Below, in pieces: positions 54,122 through 63,579 of a stretch of DNA of 64,000 bases (position 1 is the first letter of the stretch; each line of letters opens with the position of its first letter). Both the position numbers and the translations under genes were made by a program. The notes below the pieces were generated by a model, which saw only the letters and a list, made by a program, of their open reading frames with translations, made no database searches and had not been told where the DNA came from. The stretch is from Thermohalobaculum sp039513195 (GTDB lineage: Bacteria > Pseudomonadota > Alphaproteobacteria > Rhodobacterales > Rhodobacteraceae), in contig JBCCRM010000017.1 in the NCBI GenBank assembly GCA_039513195.1, forward strand, positions 41,421-105,420, in the 5' to 3' direction.

Positions 54122-54589
54122 TCACGCGCGAAGGGCAATCACGACGGCCCCCAGGAAAATCGCGATATCGGCGACGTTAAAGGCATATGGGTTGACGATG
54201 CCGCAGCAGCTCATGTTCAGAAAATCGGCGACGGCGCCGTATTGCACACGGTCCCAGGCATTGCCCACGGCCCCGCCGATGACGACACCGACCGCCGTCG
54301 CGATATGCGCCTTTTTCCAGCGCAGGACCCAGAACAGCAAGGCCGCGCAAATTGCGAAGGCGACCGCCACGAGGACCCAGCGGAACATGTCCGGAGCACC
54401 GGAGCCTAACCCAAAATTGATGCCGGTGTTCCAGGCCATCACGAGGTTGAGATAGGGCGGTGCAACATCGATCCGCAGGCGAGAAGCGAGGTCGAGCGCC
54501 TCGACGACCCACCATTTGGTGACCCGATCGATCAAGAAAACCGCGAAGGCGGTTACGGCGATGGTTCGGAGAAGTCGGTCACGCGCCAT
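54122..54589 (-). CDS. lspA: Lipoprotein signal peptidase LspA
   Basis: The 155-residue membrane protease has four helices and the two catalytic aspartate motifs: NAWDRVQYGAVADFLN and FNVADIAIF. It cuts the signal peptide from lipidated prolipoproteins. Several lipoproteins are encoded in the window. It lies 26 bases after the small exported-protein gene and belongs to the ileS-lspA series. Confidence 0.95.
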   Translation of the reverse strand: MARDRLLRTIAVTAFAVFLIDRVTKWWVVEALDLASRLRIDVAPPYLNLVMAWNTGINFGLGSGAPDMFRWVLVAVAFAICAALLFWVLRWKKAHIATAVGVVIGGAVGNAWDRVQYGAVADFLNMSCCGIVNPYAFNVADIAIFLGAVVIALRA

Positions 54590-54615
54590 AGGACGCGTGT
54601 ACCCGGAAATTGGGG

Positions 54616-54963
54616 TCAGTCAAACCCGTGGCTGAAGGCCTCGGCCGGATCGGCGAGCTGATTGTCGCCCAGCGTGCACTCATAGTAATGCGCTTGGGTC
54701 AGCTGGTTCTCGTATTCGAAGATCGGCCGATCCGGATGGCTTTCGGCGACCGTCTCGCTGCTGCGATAGCCGGAGAGATCGATCTGGTCGAGGAGCGATG
54801 CCATCTCGGCGCAATCGAGAGACTTGATGACCGGCGTGGGGACCGCGACGCCGTTCAGCGCGATCAGGGTGTCATGGCGCTCTTGCGCTGCGGCAGCCGC
54901 CGAGGAGCCCATCAGCAAGATCAGCACCGCATAGCTTGGATTCGCCCTGAAACACCGCATCAT
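54616..54963 (-). CDS. Small exported protein of unknown function
   Basis: The 115-residue product has an N-terminal signal peptide (cut near SSAAAAAQ) and a mature part of about 85 residues with two cysteines (SLDCAEM, YYECTLG), which could form a disulphide. I do not recognise the family. Two adjacent ATGs at 54963 and 54960 follow GGGAAG. A frame to 55098 exists, but the signal peptide marks the start. It lies between ileS and lspA. Confidence 0.75.
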   Translation of the reverse strand: MMRCFRANPSYAVLILLMGSSAAAAAQERHDTLIALNGVAVPTPVIKSLDCAEMASLLDQIDLSGYRSSETVAESHPDRPIFEYENQLTQAHYYECTLGDNQLADPAEAFSHGFD

Positions 54964-55131
54964 CACACACACTTCCCTGCCACACGCGACCGATTGTCCG
55001 ATCGCTGGTAACAATACCGTGGAGACCGAACGCGGCGAAAGTGAGGCAACAGTTAAGAAACCGTGCCCAATTTCGCTCGATTTGGGCAGATATCGCACCT
55101 CATTGGCGGAACTAGGGCGCCGACCCAGGCA

Positions 55132-58086
55132 TCATGGTGATGCCGCCAAAACCGCGTCGCATCTGCCACAGACCGCCTCGTGGGTTTGTCGCCCCACCTC
55201 CGGCAGGATGCGCCAGCAACGGGCGCATTTCTGGCCCTGGGCCCTGGCGAAGACCACGCCGATGCGGGGATCGTCGAGCTTGAAGGCGACCTCCGGGGGC
55301 CTCTCGCGCACCAAGGTCAGGTCAGAGGTGATGCAAAGCTCGGCCATATCGACGCGGCTGGCGGCCTCTGCCACTGCAGCATCCGCGATATAGAGCACCG
55401 GCGCCGCCTCCAGCGGGGCGCCGATCACCTTGTCCCTCCGGGCGATCTCCAACGCGCCGTTCACCACCCGCCGCGCGGCGCGGATCTGCCCCCAGGTTGC
55501 CGCCAGCGCGTCGTCGCGCCAGTCTGCCGGCGTCTCCGGAAAGTCCTGTAGATGGACCGAGCTTTCATCGCCCGGGAAGCGACAGAGCCACACCTCCTCC
55601 ATCGTGAAGCATAGGATCGGGGCGAGCCAGGTGGTCAGTCGGTGGAAGAGCGCATCCATGACCGTGCGGCACGCCCGTCGGCGCAGACTTTCCGGCCCGT
55701 CGCAATAGAGCGTGTCCTTCCGCACATCGAAATAGAAGGCCGACAGATCCGAGGTCACGAAGCCGAAGAGCCGCTGGTAGACACCCTGGAAGTCATATCG
55801 GGCATAGCCGTCACGCACCTCGGTATCCAACTCGGCCAACCGGTGCAGCACCCATCGCTCCAGCCCCGGCATCTCGGCGGGGGCCACGCGTTCGCTTTCA
55901 GTCCAACCACCGAGGGCGCCCAGCATATAGCGCAGCCCGTTGCGCAGCCTCCGATAGCTGTCGGCGGTACCCTTCAGGATCTCTGGCCCGATGCGCTGAT
56001 CGGCGGAATAGTCCGACTGTGCCACCCACAGCCGCAGGATATCCGCGCCGTATTGCTTGATCACCTCCTGCGGCGCGACGCTGTTGCCGAGCGACTTGGA
56101 CATCTTCATGCCCTTCTCGTCCAGCGTGAAGCCGTGGGTCAGCACCGCCTTATAGGGCGCCCGCCCGCGGGTCCCGCAGGCCTGCAGCATCGAGGAGTGG
56201 AACCAGCCGCGATGCTGGTCCGTCCCCTCCAGATAGAGATCGGCGGGCCAGCACCCACCCTCCCGGTCGCGGAGGGTGAAGGCATGGGTCGAGCCACTGT
56301 CGAACCAAACATCCAGGATGTCGGTCACCATCTCCCACTGATCGGCATCGTTGCGGCCCTCCAGGAACCGCGCCTTCGCGCCCTCGGCGAACCAGGCATC
56401 GGCCCCCTCGACGCGGAAGGCATCGACGATGCGCTGATTGACCGCCGCGTCGCGCAACACCTCGACCGAGCCGTCGGGCTCGCGGCGCATGAAACAGGTC
56501 AGCGGCACACCCCAGGCGCGCTGGCGCGAAAGCACCCAGTCCGGCCGGTTCTCGATCATCGAATAGAGCCGGTTGCGCCCGGTCTGCGGGTACCAGTCGA
56601 CCAGCTTGTCGATGGAGGCGAGCGCCCGTTCCCTTATCGTGGTGCCGAATTCGTCCATCCCGTCATCGAGCGTCTTGTCGATGGCCACGAACCATTGCGG
56701 CGTGTTGCGGAAGATCAGAGGCGCCTTCGACCGCCAGGAATGCGGATAGGAATGGGTCAGCCGCCCGCGGGCGAGTAGCGCGCCGACCTCCACCAGCTTG
56801 TCGATGACAGCGGCGTTGGCCTTCCCCTCCTTCCCCTTGCGGTCGAGGATATGGAGCCCGCCAAAAAACGGCAGATCGGCACGGAATTCTCCCGCCTCGC
56901 CGACATTATGGGTCATCGGCAGGCCGTGCTTGACCCCGATTTCGAAATCGTCGGCCCCGTGGGAGGGCGCCGTGTGCACGAACCCCGTGCCCGCATCATC
57001 GGTAACGTGGTCCCCTGACAGCATGGGCACGTCGAAGTCCCAGCGGTTCTGGGCCTCCGCAGCGTCGGAGTGACCTCGCAGTGGGTGTGCGCAGGTCATC
57101 GCCGCCAGCTCCTCGGGCGAAACATCGCAGAGCCGCCGCACCATATCAGGGTCGAGACCGGTCACCCCCTCTTTTCGCAACCGTGCTTTGGCGAAGATGT
57201 CCTCGGCCAGTGCGTCGGCCACGATGTAGCGATCGCCGATGCTGGCCCAGCACTCTTCCGGTCGCCCAATCACTTCGTAAAGGCCGTAGGAGATCGATGG
57301 ACCGAAACAGATCGCTCGGTTCTGGGGGATCGTCCAAGGTGTCGTGGTCCAGATCACGACATCCGTCTTCGCCTTGGTGAATACATCGGTGGCAGGGTCG
57401 CCCGAATAGGCGACCACGGGAAACTTTACCCAGATCGTGTGGCTCTGATGGTCGTGGTACTCGACCTCCGCCTCGGCGAGCGCGGTCTTCTCGATCGGCG
57501 ACCACATCACGGGCTTCGAGCCCTGATAGAGCGCGCCGTTCATGACGAAGGTCATGAACTCCTCGGCGATCACCGCCTCGGCCTCGTAGGCCATGGTGAG
57601 ATAGGGGTCCTCCCAGTCGCCGATCACGCCGAGCCGTTTGAACTCCTCACGCTGCACATCGATCCAACCCTCGGCGAAACGGCGGCACTCGCCGCGCAGA
57701 TCGTTGATTGGCACCTCGTCCTTGTTCTTGCCCTTCTTGCGGTACTGCTCCTCGATCTTCCACTCGATCGGCAAGCCATGACAGTCCCAGCCCGGCACGT
57801 AACGGCTGTCGAACCCGCGCATCTGGGCGGAGCGGACAACGAAGTCCTTCAGCACCTTGTTGAGTGCGTGCCCGATGTGGAGATGCCCGTTCGCGTAGGG
57901 CGGCCCGTCATGCAGCTCGAACGGTGGCCGCCCCGTCTGCGCGCGCAGGCGGTCATAGATACGCAGCCGTTCCCAGCGCGACAGCCAGTCCGGCTCGCGC
58001 TTCGGCAGGCCCGCGCGCATGGGAAAATCTGTGTCGGGCAGGAACAGCGTATCTTTGTAGTCAGGCAGCGTGGTCTCGGCGGTCAT
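55132..58086 (-). CDS. ileS: Isoleucyl-tRNA synthetase
   Basis: The 984-residue class I synthetase has PYANGHLHIGHALNK (HIGH motif, near residue 68), the CP1 editing domain with TTPWTIPQNR, KMSKSLGN (near 660), the anticodon-binding domain and a C-terminal zinc site with CARCW and CGRCD. It charges tRNA-Ile. It is the first gene of a long minus-strand run. The 268 bases upstream, to the DUF547 gene, contain no other gene and should hold both promoters. Confidence 0.97.
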   Translation of the reverse strand: MTAETTLPDYKDTLFLPDTDFPMRAGLPKREPDWLSRWERLRIYDRLRAQTGRPPFELHDGPPYANGHLHIGHALNKVLKDFVVRSAQMRGFDSRYVPGWDCHGLPIEWKIEEQYRKKGKNKDEVPINDLRGECRRFAEGWIDVQREEFKRLGVIGDWEDPYLTMAYEAEAVIAEEFMTFVMNGALYQGSKPVMWSPIEKTALAEAEVEYHDHQSHTIWVKFPVVAYSGDPATDVFTKAKTDVVIWTTTPWTIPQNRAICFGPSISYGLYEVIGRPEECWASIGDRYIVADALAEDIFAKARLRKEGVTGLDPDMVRRLCDVSPEELAAMTCAHPLRGHSDAAEAQNRWDFDVPMLSGDHVTDDAGTGFVHTAPSHGADDFEIGVKHGLPMTHNVGEAGEFRADLPFFGGLHILDRKGKEGKANAAVIDKLVEVGALLARGRLTHSYPHSWRSKAPLIFRNTPQWFVAIDKTLDDGMDEFGTTIRERALASIDKLVDWYPQTGRNRLYSMIENRPDWVLSRQRAWGVPLTCFMRREPDGSVEVLRDAAVNQRIVDAFRVEGADAWFAEGAKARFLEGRNDADQWEMVTDILDVWFDSGSTHAFTLRDREGGCWPADLYLEGTDQHRGWFHSSMLQACGTRGRAPYKAVLTHGFTLDEKGMKMSKSLGNSVAPQEVIKQYGADILRLWVAQSDYSADQRIGPEILKGTADSYRRLRNGLRYMLGALGGWTESERVAPAEMPGLERWVLHRLAELDTEVRDGYARYDFQGVYQRLFGFVTSDLSAFYFDVRKDTLYCDGPESLRRRACRTVMDALFHRLTTWLAPILCFTMEEVWLCRFPGDESSVHLQDFPETPADWRDDALAATWGQIRAARRVVNGALEIARRDKVIGAPLEAAPVLYIADAAVAEAASRVDMAELCITSDLTLVRERPPEVAFKLDDPRIGVVFARAQGQKCARCWRILPEVGRQTHEAVCGRCDAVLAASP

Positions 58087-58354
58087 GGCGCGCCTCTCGT
58101 CAGTCTGGGAGGGTCGGGTCGATCGGTGGGTGCGCGATCAGGCATACCCAATATCCCGGCGCCGCACTTAGCGGGCCGGGCCGGTAATTCGCAGACTGGT
58201 GCCGATCCGGGTCACAAGGAAGTCTATAGCCTCTGGTCCGCGCAGGGTAAAGCGAGCCGATCACAGGTCTGAAAGCAGGGGTTACCAGGGTGGCGCGCGG
58301 CCCCATATGCCCGCAGAGGCGAGGCATGGCCGGGCGGTTAGGGGAGAGTGAGCG

Positions 58355-59176
58355 ATGACCATGACCCGAAGAACGCTGATAGGTGCGGCTGCGGGCCTGA
58401 TGGCGGTGGCCTCGGTGCCGGCTGCAGCGGCGCCGAAATCGCGGTTGATCGACGAGCGCTGGACCCGGCACGGCAGCGGCGCCGATCCGGAGCATGGGGG
58501 CTGGGCGGCTTTGCTCGACAAGTATCTGGTGACCGGGACCCCGGGCGGCGTGAACCTCCTGCGATATGGCGCGGCGGCCAAGGACCGGGACGGCCTGAAG
58601 CGGTATTTGGACGCGATGCAAGCGGTGGAGGCGACGGCCCTCTCGCGGGACGCCGCGATGGCCTATTGGCTCAATCTCTACAACGCCGTGACGGTCGATC
58701 TGGTGCTCGACGATTATCCGGTCGACAGCATCAAAGAGGTTCGCGGCGGGCTCTTCAACACCGGCCCCTGGGGCGACGAGGTGGTGCGGGTCGAGGGGCA
58801 GGATCTGAGCCTCGACGATATCGAGCATGGCATCCTTCGCCCGGTCTGGCGGGACCCGCGCATCCATTACGGGGTGAATTGCGCCTCTATCGGCTGCCCG
58901 AACCTGGCAGCCGAGCCGTATAGCGCGCCGAAGCTGGAGGCGATGTTGGAGGCCGGCGCGCGTGATTATGTGAACCACGCCCGCGGGGTATCCGAGACAT
59001 CCGGGGGGCTGGTGGTGTCTTCGATCTACATCTGGTTCCAGGAGGACTTCGAGGACAGCGATGCCGGCGTGATCCGCCATCTCAACCAATACGCTGCCGG
59101 CGCCACAAAGGGCATCGTCGAGGATGCGACCCGCATTGCCGACGACCGCTACGACTGGGCGCTGAACGACGCCTGA
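58355..59176 (+). CDS. DUF547 family exported protein
   Basis: The 273-residue protein has an N-terminal signal with twin arginines (MTMTRRTLIGAAAG) and the DUF547 core: AYWLNLYNAVTVDLVL, HYGVNCASIGCPNL. DUF547 proteins are a transglutaminase-like fold group of unknown function, secreted through Tat or Sec. GGGGAGAG precedes the ATG at 58355. No operon partner is close. Confidence 0.9.
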   Translation: MTMTRRTLIGAAAGLMAVASVPAAAAPKSRLIDERWTRHGSGADPEHGGWAALLDKYLVTGTPGGVNLLRYGAAAKDRDGLKRYLDAMQAVEATALSRDAAMAYWLNLYNAVTVDLVLDDYPVDSIKEVRGGLFNTGPWGDEVVRVEGQDLSLDDIEHGILRPVWRDPRIHYGVNCASIGCPNLAAEPYSAPKLEAMLEAGARDYVNHARGVSETSGGLVVSSIYIWFQEDFEDSDAGVIRHLNQYAAGATKGIVEDATRIADDRYDWALNDA

Positions 59177-59474
59177 GGCGGCTGCAATCCGGCAACGCTC
59201 GCACGCCTCGCCCGGATGGCAGGATTGCTGCCCTTGCGGGCAGCGGGGGCGCCGCGTCCACCGCCGCCCTGCGTGGCGCTGCCTCACCCGCGGCGGGCTT
59301 TGAGTTGGACGCACGTGGCGATGCTGCTGGCGCCCGCGGCCGTCCCACAGGCGACGGTCTCGATTCTCCGCCGCGGGCGCTGGTCTTGTCACAGGCCGGG
59401 AGGCGGTCGCGGCGGCCCGAAAGGTGGTTTCCCACGCCGGTCTGTGCTAGCCGCTCGCGGAAAGGAGGGGTGCG

Positions 59475-60107
59475 ATGACCGAAATTCTGCCCGATACCGC
59501 CCATCTGATCACCACCGAAGAAGACCTTGAGGCAGTCTATGGCGAACCGGTCGAGGCGGCGCTGATCAAGGAGATCGCCCGCCTCAACGCCCCCTACCGG
59601 CGGATGATCGAGAGCGCGCCCTTCGTCGCCGTCGCCTCGGCAGGGCCCGGGGGGTTGGACTGCACGCCGCGGGGAGATCCCGCACCAGTGGTTCATTTCG
59701 AGGATGACCGCACCCTCTTGTTGCCGGACCGGCGCGGCAACAACAGGATCGACACCCTCCGCAATCTGGTACGGGACGATCGGATCGCGTTGCTCTTCCT
59801 GATACCCGGTGTCGGGAACACCCTCCGCGTCAATGGCCGGGCGGCGATTTCGATCGAACCCTCCTTGCTCGAGCGCTTTAAGATGCAGGGAAAAGCCCCG
59901 CGATCCGTGATCATCGTTCGGGTCGAGAGCGTCTATTTCCAATGCGTGAAAGCGCTCCACCGGTCCCGGCTTTGGGATCCGTCGGCCTGGCCGGACATCA
60001 GCGCCTTGCCGAGCGCGGGCGATATGCTGAAAGCCACCGATGAGAGTTTAGACGCTGCCGCCTATGATGCAGCCTACCCGGATCGCCTGAAGCGAACGAT
60101 CTACTGA
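59475..60107 (+). CDS. Pyridoxamine 5'-phosphate oxidase-like FMN-binding protein
   Basis: The 210-residue protein has the split-barrel FMN-binding pattern: SAPFVAVASAGPGGLDCTPR, LLLPDRRGNNRIDTLRNL, ALLFLIPGVGNTLRVNGRA. This is the PPOX family branch resembling MSMEG_1061-type proteins, not PdxH. Its substrate is unknown. GGAGGGG lies before the ATG. The preceding 298 bases hold nothing I can identify. Confidence 0.9.
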   Translation: MTEILPDTAHLITTEEDLEAVYGEPVEAALIKEIARLNAPYRRMIESAPFVAVASAGPGGLDCTPRGDPAPVVHFEDDRTLLLPDRRGNNRIDTLRNLVRDDRIALLFLIPGVGNTLRVNGRAAISIEPSLLERFKMQGKAPRSVIIVRVESVYFQCVKALHRSRLWDPSAWPDISALPSAGDMLKATDESLDAAAYDAAYPDRLKRTIY

Positions 60108-60139
60108 GCCCTTGGTCCACCCGTGTCAGCGATCTGCGT

Positions 60140-60247
60140 ACAACCATTCTCTCATTGAGAACAATCTCTTTTCTTTTGGCCCCATTATACTCATTGAAAA
60201 TCATTATACCTCTTCGCCAGTCGCAGCACAGATCGAAGGAGGTTCCA
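60140..60247 (+). promoter_or_regulatory. AT-rich leader of the DoxX gene with repeated motifs
   Basis: This short stretch is far richer in A/T than its surroundings. CATTATAC occurs twice (60183-60190 and 60202-60209, 19 bases apart), and CATTGAGAA / CATTGAAAA occur before each. ATTG and CAAT at 60154-60165 form a small inverted repeat. Boxes resembling -10 elements (TATACT at 60186-60191) are present, but no -35 at proper spacing. Very good ribosome site GAAGGAGG at the end. Confidence 0.45.
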
Positions 60248-60730
60248 ATGACGGACACTGCCATTTCCCGAGAGCCCGAGACGAAGCTCGTGATCCCCGC
60301 CCTCAGCGCAGTCTATGCCAGAAGTAGCGATGCCGCCGAGGCGGGCCTTCGTGTCGCCGCCGGCCTCTTCCTGGTGCCCCACGGCGCCCAGAAACTGTTC
60401 GGGGCTTTCGGCGGCCATGGCCTCGACGCCACCGGGCAATTCTTCGAAACCCAGCTCGGATTCGCTAACGGCTATCTCGCAGCGCTCGCCGCCGGCTCGA
60501 TCGAGGTGTTCGGCGGACTCCTGCTGGCCCTCGGCCTCGCCACCCGCCCGGTTGCTGCGGCTATCGCGGTGATGTTGCTGGTCGCCGCCTCGGTCCACAT
60601 TCCGGCTGGCTTTTTCTGGAGCAATGGCGGTTGGGAATATGCTGCACTTTGGGCGGTGATCGCAGCCTATTTCGCAGCGAAAGGCGGCGGGCGCTACTCC
60701 GTCGATCGTGTGATCGGACGGGAAGTCTGA
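60248..60730 (+). CDS. DoxX family membrane protein
   Basis: The 160-residue protein has about four hydrophobic helices and the family start AGLRVAAGLFLVPHGAQKLFG. DoxX proteins are linked with quinone or thiol redox processes, with no certain activity. GAAGGAGG at 5 bases before ATG 60248 is the strongest ribosome site noticed here. It converges with the L25 gene. Confidence 0.93.
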   Translation: MTDTAISREPETKLVIPALSAVYARSSDAAEAGLRVAAGLFLVPHGAQKLFGAFGGHGLDATGQFFETQLGFANGYLAALAAGSIEVFGGLLLALGLATRPVAAAIAVMLLVAASVHIPAGFFWSNGGWEYAALWAVIAAYFAAKGGGRYSVDRVIGREV

Positions 60731-60810
60731 CCTAGCGCCCGATCGGTGAGGTCCGCGGGACAAGCCCGGGAGAGCTCTCACCAATACCCAGGGAGCCCCG
60801 CAGTCACCCG

Positions 60811-61425
60811 TTACTCTTCAGCGGCGTCTTCTTCTTCGTCCTCCCCGGAGACGGCGAGGCCCGACGGGGCCGAAATATTCGCGATCATGAAATCCCGGTC
60901 GGTAATGGTCGGGACCACACCGTCGGGCAGGGTGACGTTCGAGATCTTCACCGTGTCGTTGATCTGCAGGCCGCTGAGATCCACGGTCACCTTCTCCGGG
61001 ATCGCATTGGCACGGACCTTCAGCTCCACCTCGTTGCGGACAACGGTCAAGACGCCGCCCTTTTTGATGCCGGGGGAGGCGCCATGGTTCTCGAACTCCA
61101 CCGGGATCATCAGATTGATCCGCGAACGCTCCGACAGCCGGAGAAAGTCCGCATGGGTCGGCAAATCGCGGACGATGTCGCGCTGTACCGCCCGGCAGAT
61201 GACGCGGTTATCCTCCCCATCAATCCGCAGATTGATGAGCGACGTCAGGAACTTGCCCGCCTTCAGCGCCTTCAGGAGCTCGTTTTGCCTGATCTTTATG
61301 GACACGGGGTCCTTGCCCCCGCCATAGACCACCCCGGGCACCATGCCCTCGCGTCGCGTTTGGCGGGCAGCCCCTTTGCCCACGCCAGGCCGCGACAGAG
61401 CCTCGATCACTGGCAGTTCCGCCAT
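60811..61425 (-). CDS. rplY: 50S ribosomal protein L25 (CTC type)
   Basis: The 204-residue product has the N-terminal L25 domain (GKGAARQTRREGMVPGVVYG) that binds 5S rRNA and the C-terminal CTC extension ending in an acidic tail (EDEEEDAAEE). Two ATGs stand in a row; the second (61425) has GGAGG at better distance. Proteins of this type respond to stress in some bacteria. It is divergent from the peptide-binding protein gene. Confidence 0.96.
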   Translation of the reverse strand: MAELPVIEALSRPGVGKGAARQTRREGMVPGVVYGGGKDPVSIKIRQNELLKALKAGKFLTSLINLRIDGEDNRVICRAVQRDIVRDLPTHADFLRLSERSRINLMIPVEFENHGASPGIKKGGVLTVVRNEVELKVRANAIPEKVTVDLSGLQINDTVKISNVTLPDGVVPTITDRDFMIANISAPSGLAVSGEDEEEDAAEE

Positions 61426-61666
61426 CATCGGCCTCCACAGCTTGTCGCTTCATCCATCCGCGCCGATCCTCCAGGGGTGTAAGCGGCGCGGAACGGGGTC
61501 AATGACACCGGAAGATCGCGAAAGCAAGGGCAGAGCGCGCGAAATCGGCCGGATCGCCTGGATCCGACGGTTTCAGGTCTGGGCATTGTGATGAGCTGGA
61601 CCTATCGCTGCCATCCGATCTCAGGAAGAATAAAGATAGAAGCGAAAATCTGACAGGGAGAGACGA

Positions 61667-63250
61667 ATGGCAGACCTAAAACGGCTCCAAACAGAGCTGG
61701 CGCAAGGCACGCTCTCGCGCCGTAACTTCATCGCTTTTGCCCTCGCATCCGGCGCTACGATGGCCACCGCCACCATGATGGCGGACAAGGCCAAAGCAGC
61801 CACGACCGGCGGAACGCTGCGCATCGGTGCGTCCGGCGGCAACACCGTCGACAATTTCGACGGCGCGACCCATGCCGATTTCTTCATGCAGCTCATGGGG
61901 ATGGGTGTCATCTTCGATTGTTTGACCGAGGTAGCTCCCGACGGCAGCCTGCGCGGAGAGCTGGCGGAGAGCTGGGAGGCGTCGGCCGATGCGGCGACCT
62001 GGACGTTCCGCCTGCGCGAGGCCGAGTTCCACAACGGCAAGAGCTTCGGCGCGGACGACGTAATCGAAAGTCTAGTGCACCATTCCGGCGAGGATTCGAA
62101 GTCGGCGGCCAAGCCATTGGTGAGCCCGATCAGCGAGATGAAGAAGCTGGACGACCGGACCGTGCGGATCACGCTCGCGCAGGGCAATGCCGACTTCCCC
62201 TATCTCATGTCCGACTACCACCTCTTGATGTATCCGGCGGGCATGAAGGACGAAGCGATCGCCAAGGGCATCGGCACGGGCGGCTACGTCCTCGAAGACT
62301 TTGACCCCGGGGTGCGTGGGCTTGCGAAGAAGAACCCCAACGACTACCGCAGCGACCGGGTGATGTTCGACAGTCTCGAAGTGATCGGGATCAATGACAG
62401 CGCCTCGCGGATCAACGCTCTGGTCACCGGCGAGGTCGATGTCATCAACAAGATCGAGCCGAAGGCGGTGCGTCTGCTGGCGCGCAACAACAACATCTTT
62501 ATCTCGGAGGTGACTGGGAACCAGCACTATACGTTCCCGATGCACACGAATGTTGCGCCCTTCGACAACAACGACGTGCGGATGGCGATTAAGTTCGGTA
62601 TTAACCGCGCCGAAATGGTGCAGAAAATTCTGTCGGGACATGGCGCGGTTGGCAACGATCACCCCATCGGGCCAGCGAACCAGTTCTTCTATTCCGATCT
62701 AGAGCAGCGCGAATTCGATCCAGACCGGGCAAAGTTCCACCTGAAGCAGGCAGGACTCGACTCCCTCAGCATCGATCTCTCGGCGGCTGACGCAGCTTTC
62801 CCGGGGGCTGTCGATGCAGCCCAGCTGTTCCAGCAAACCGCGAAAGAGTCCAATATCGATATCAATGTTATCCGCGAGCCCAATGACGGTTATTGGTCGA
62901 ATGTTTGGACCAAGAAACCGTTCTGCGCCTGCTACTGGTCCGGCCGCCCGACCGAGGATTGGATGTTCAACACGGCCTATGAGCGCGGCGTGCCCTGGAA
63001 CGACACGTTCTGGGACCACGAGCGGTTCAACAAGCTGTTGTTCGAGGCGCGGGTTGAGCTCGACCAGGCAAAGCGGGGCGAGATCTATCGCGAAATGCAG
63101 GTGATCGTCCGCGACGAAGCCGGGACCGTGGTGCCGATGTATGCGAACTACATCGATGCGGCCTCGACCAAGCTTGCCAAGCCGGATGTGGTCTCGAACG
63201 CCTGGCAGATGGATGGCTGCCGGATCGCCGAGCGTTGGTCCTTCAGCTGA
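61667..63250 (+). CDS. ABC transporter substrate-binding protein, family 5 (peptide/nickel type)
   Basis: The 527-residue protein has a twin-arginine signal (LSRRNFIAFALASGATM) and the SBP_bac_5 fold: LAESWEASADAATWTFRLRE, FHNGKSFGADDVIES, and later FDNNDVRMAIKFGINR. It binds oligopeptides or similar ligands in the periplasm. In normal operons permease genes follow; here a strong terminator comes 24 bases after the stop and then an IS element, so the transporter partners are missing in the window. GGGAGAG precedes the ATG at 61667. Confidence 0.95.
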   Translation: MADLKRLQTELAQGTLSRRNFIAFALASGATMATATMMADKAKAATTGGTLRIGASGGNTVDNFDGATHADFFMQLMGMGVIFDCLTEVAPDGSLRGELAESWEASADAATWTFRLREAEFHNGKSFGADDVIESLVHHSGEDSKSAAKPLVSPISEMKKLDDRTVRITLAQGNADFPYLMSDYHLLMYPAGMKDEAIAKGIGTGGYVLEDFDPGVRGLAKKNPNDYRSDRVMFDSLEVIGINDSASRINALVTGEVDVINKIEPKAVRLLARNNNIFISEVTGNQHYTFPMHTNVAPFDNNDVRMAIKFGINRAEMVQKILSGHGAVGNDHPIGPANQFFYSDLEQREFDPDRAKFHLKQAGLDSLSIDLSAADAAFPGAVDAAQLFQQTAKESNIDINVIREPNDGYWSNVWTKKPFCACYWSGRPTEDWMFNTAYERGVPWNDTFWDHERFNKLLFEARVELDQAKRGEIYREMQVIVRDEAGTVVPMYANYIDAASTKLAKPDVVSNAWQMDGCRIAERWSFS

Positions 63251-63273
63251 TCCCAGAGCGGCCGACGGCTCTG

Positions 63274-63300
63274 CGGCGCCCCCGACGGGGCGCCGTTTTT
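63274..63300 (+). terminator. Intrinsic terminator of the substrate-binding protein gene
   Basis: CGGCGCCCC (63274-63282) pairs perfectly with GGGGCGCCG (63287-63295), four-base loop, followed by TTTTT. It is a standard Rho-independent terminator 24 bases after the stop codon. Confidence 0.92.
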
Positions 63301-63409
63301 CGTTGCAACCGAGACGAGAAGAGCCCGTATATCCAGGCCGCGCACGCTGCCAGGGTTCTTCGCCCGAAACTGCGGCAGAACAAATTATTTCGGCGACGCG
63401 CACCAGTTC

Positions 63410-63571
63410 GCGGCATGCGATCCGCCTGTCAGCGGCTAAAGGTTCTGACTTCAAGGGGCTCTTCGACCGTCCGATCTCGTCCCAATCCCAGCTTCGAAGC
63501 GACGCATCACGCGTCCGTGGACTGGAAGTGCATCTCCATATCACTCCAGGCAACTAGAAAAGCGGGGCACA
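63410..63571 (+). repeat. 162-bp dispersed repeat, copy B
   Basis: This is the plus-strand partner of 7269-7108. Alignment is without gaps, 121 of 162 bases identical by hand count. The longest identical run is around TCGACCG, and both copies share GACTNNAAGTGCATC. Its 5' side is the terminator of the substrate-binding protein gene; its 3' end is followed within about 20 bases by the left part of an IS1182-type element. Similarity ends close to the likely IS end, so the repeat may have been cut by the insertion. Confidence 0.8.
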
Positions 63572-63579
63572 GGTCGGGC

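Noticed and set aside
60155..60191. TTGAGA and TATACT as a sigma-70 promoter for doxX
   Set aside because: The spacing of 25 bases is too long for a normal promoter.
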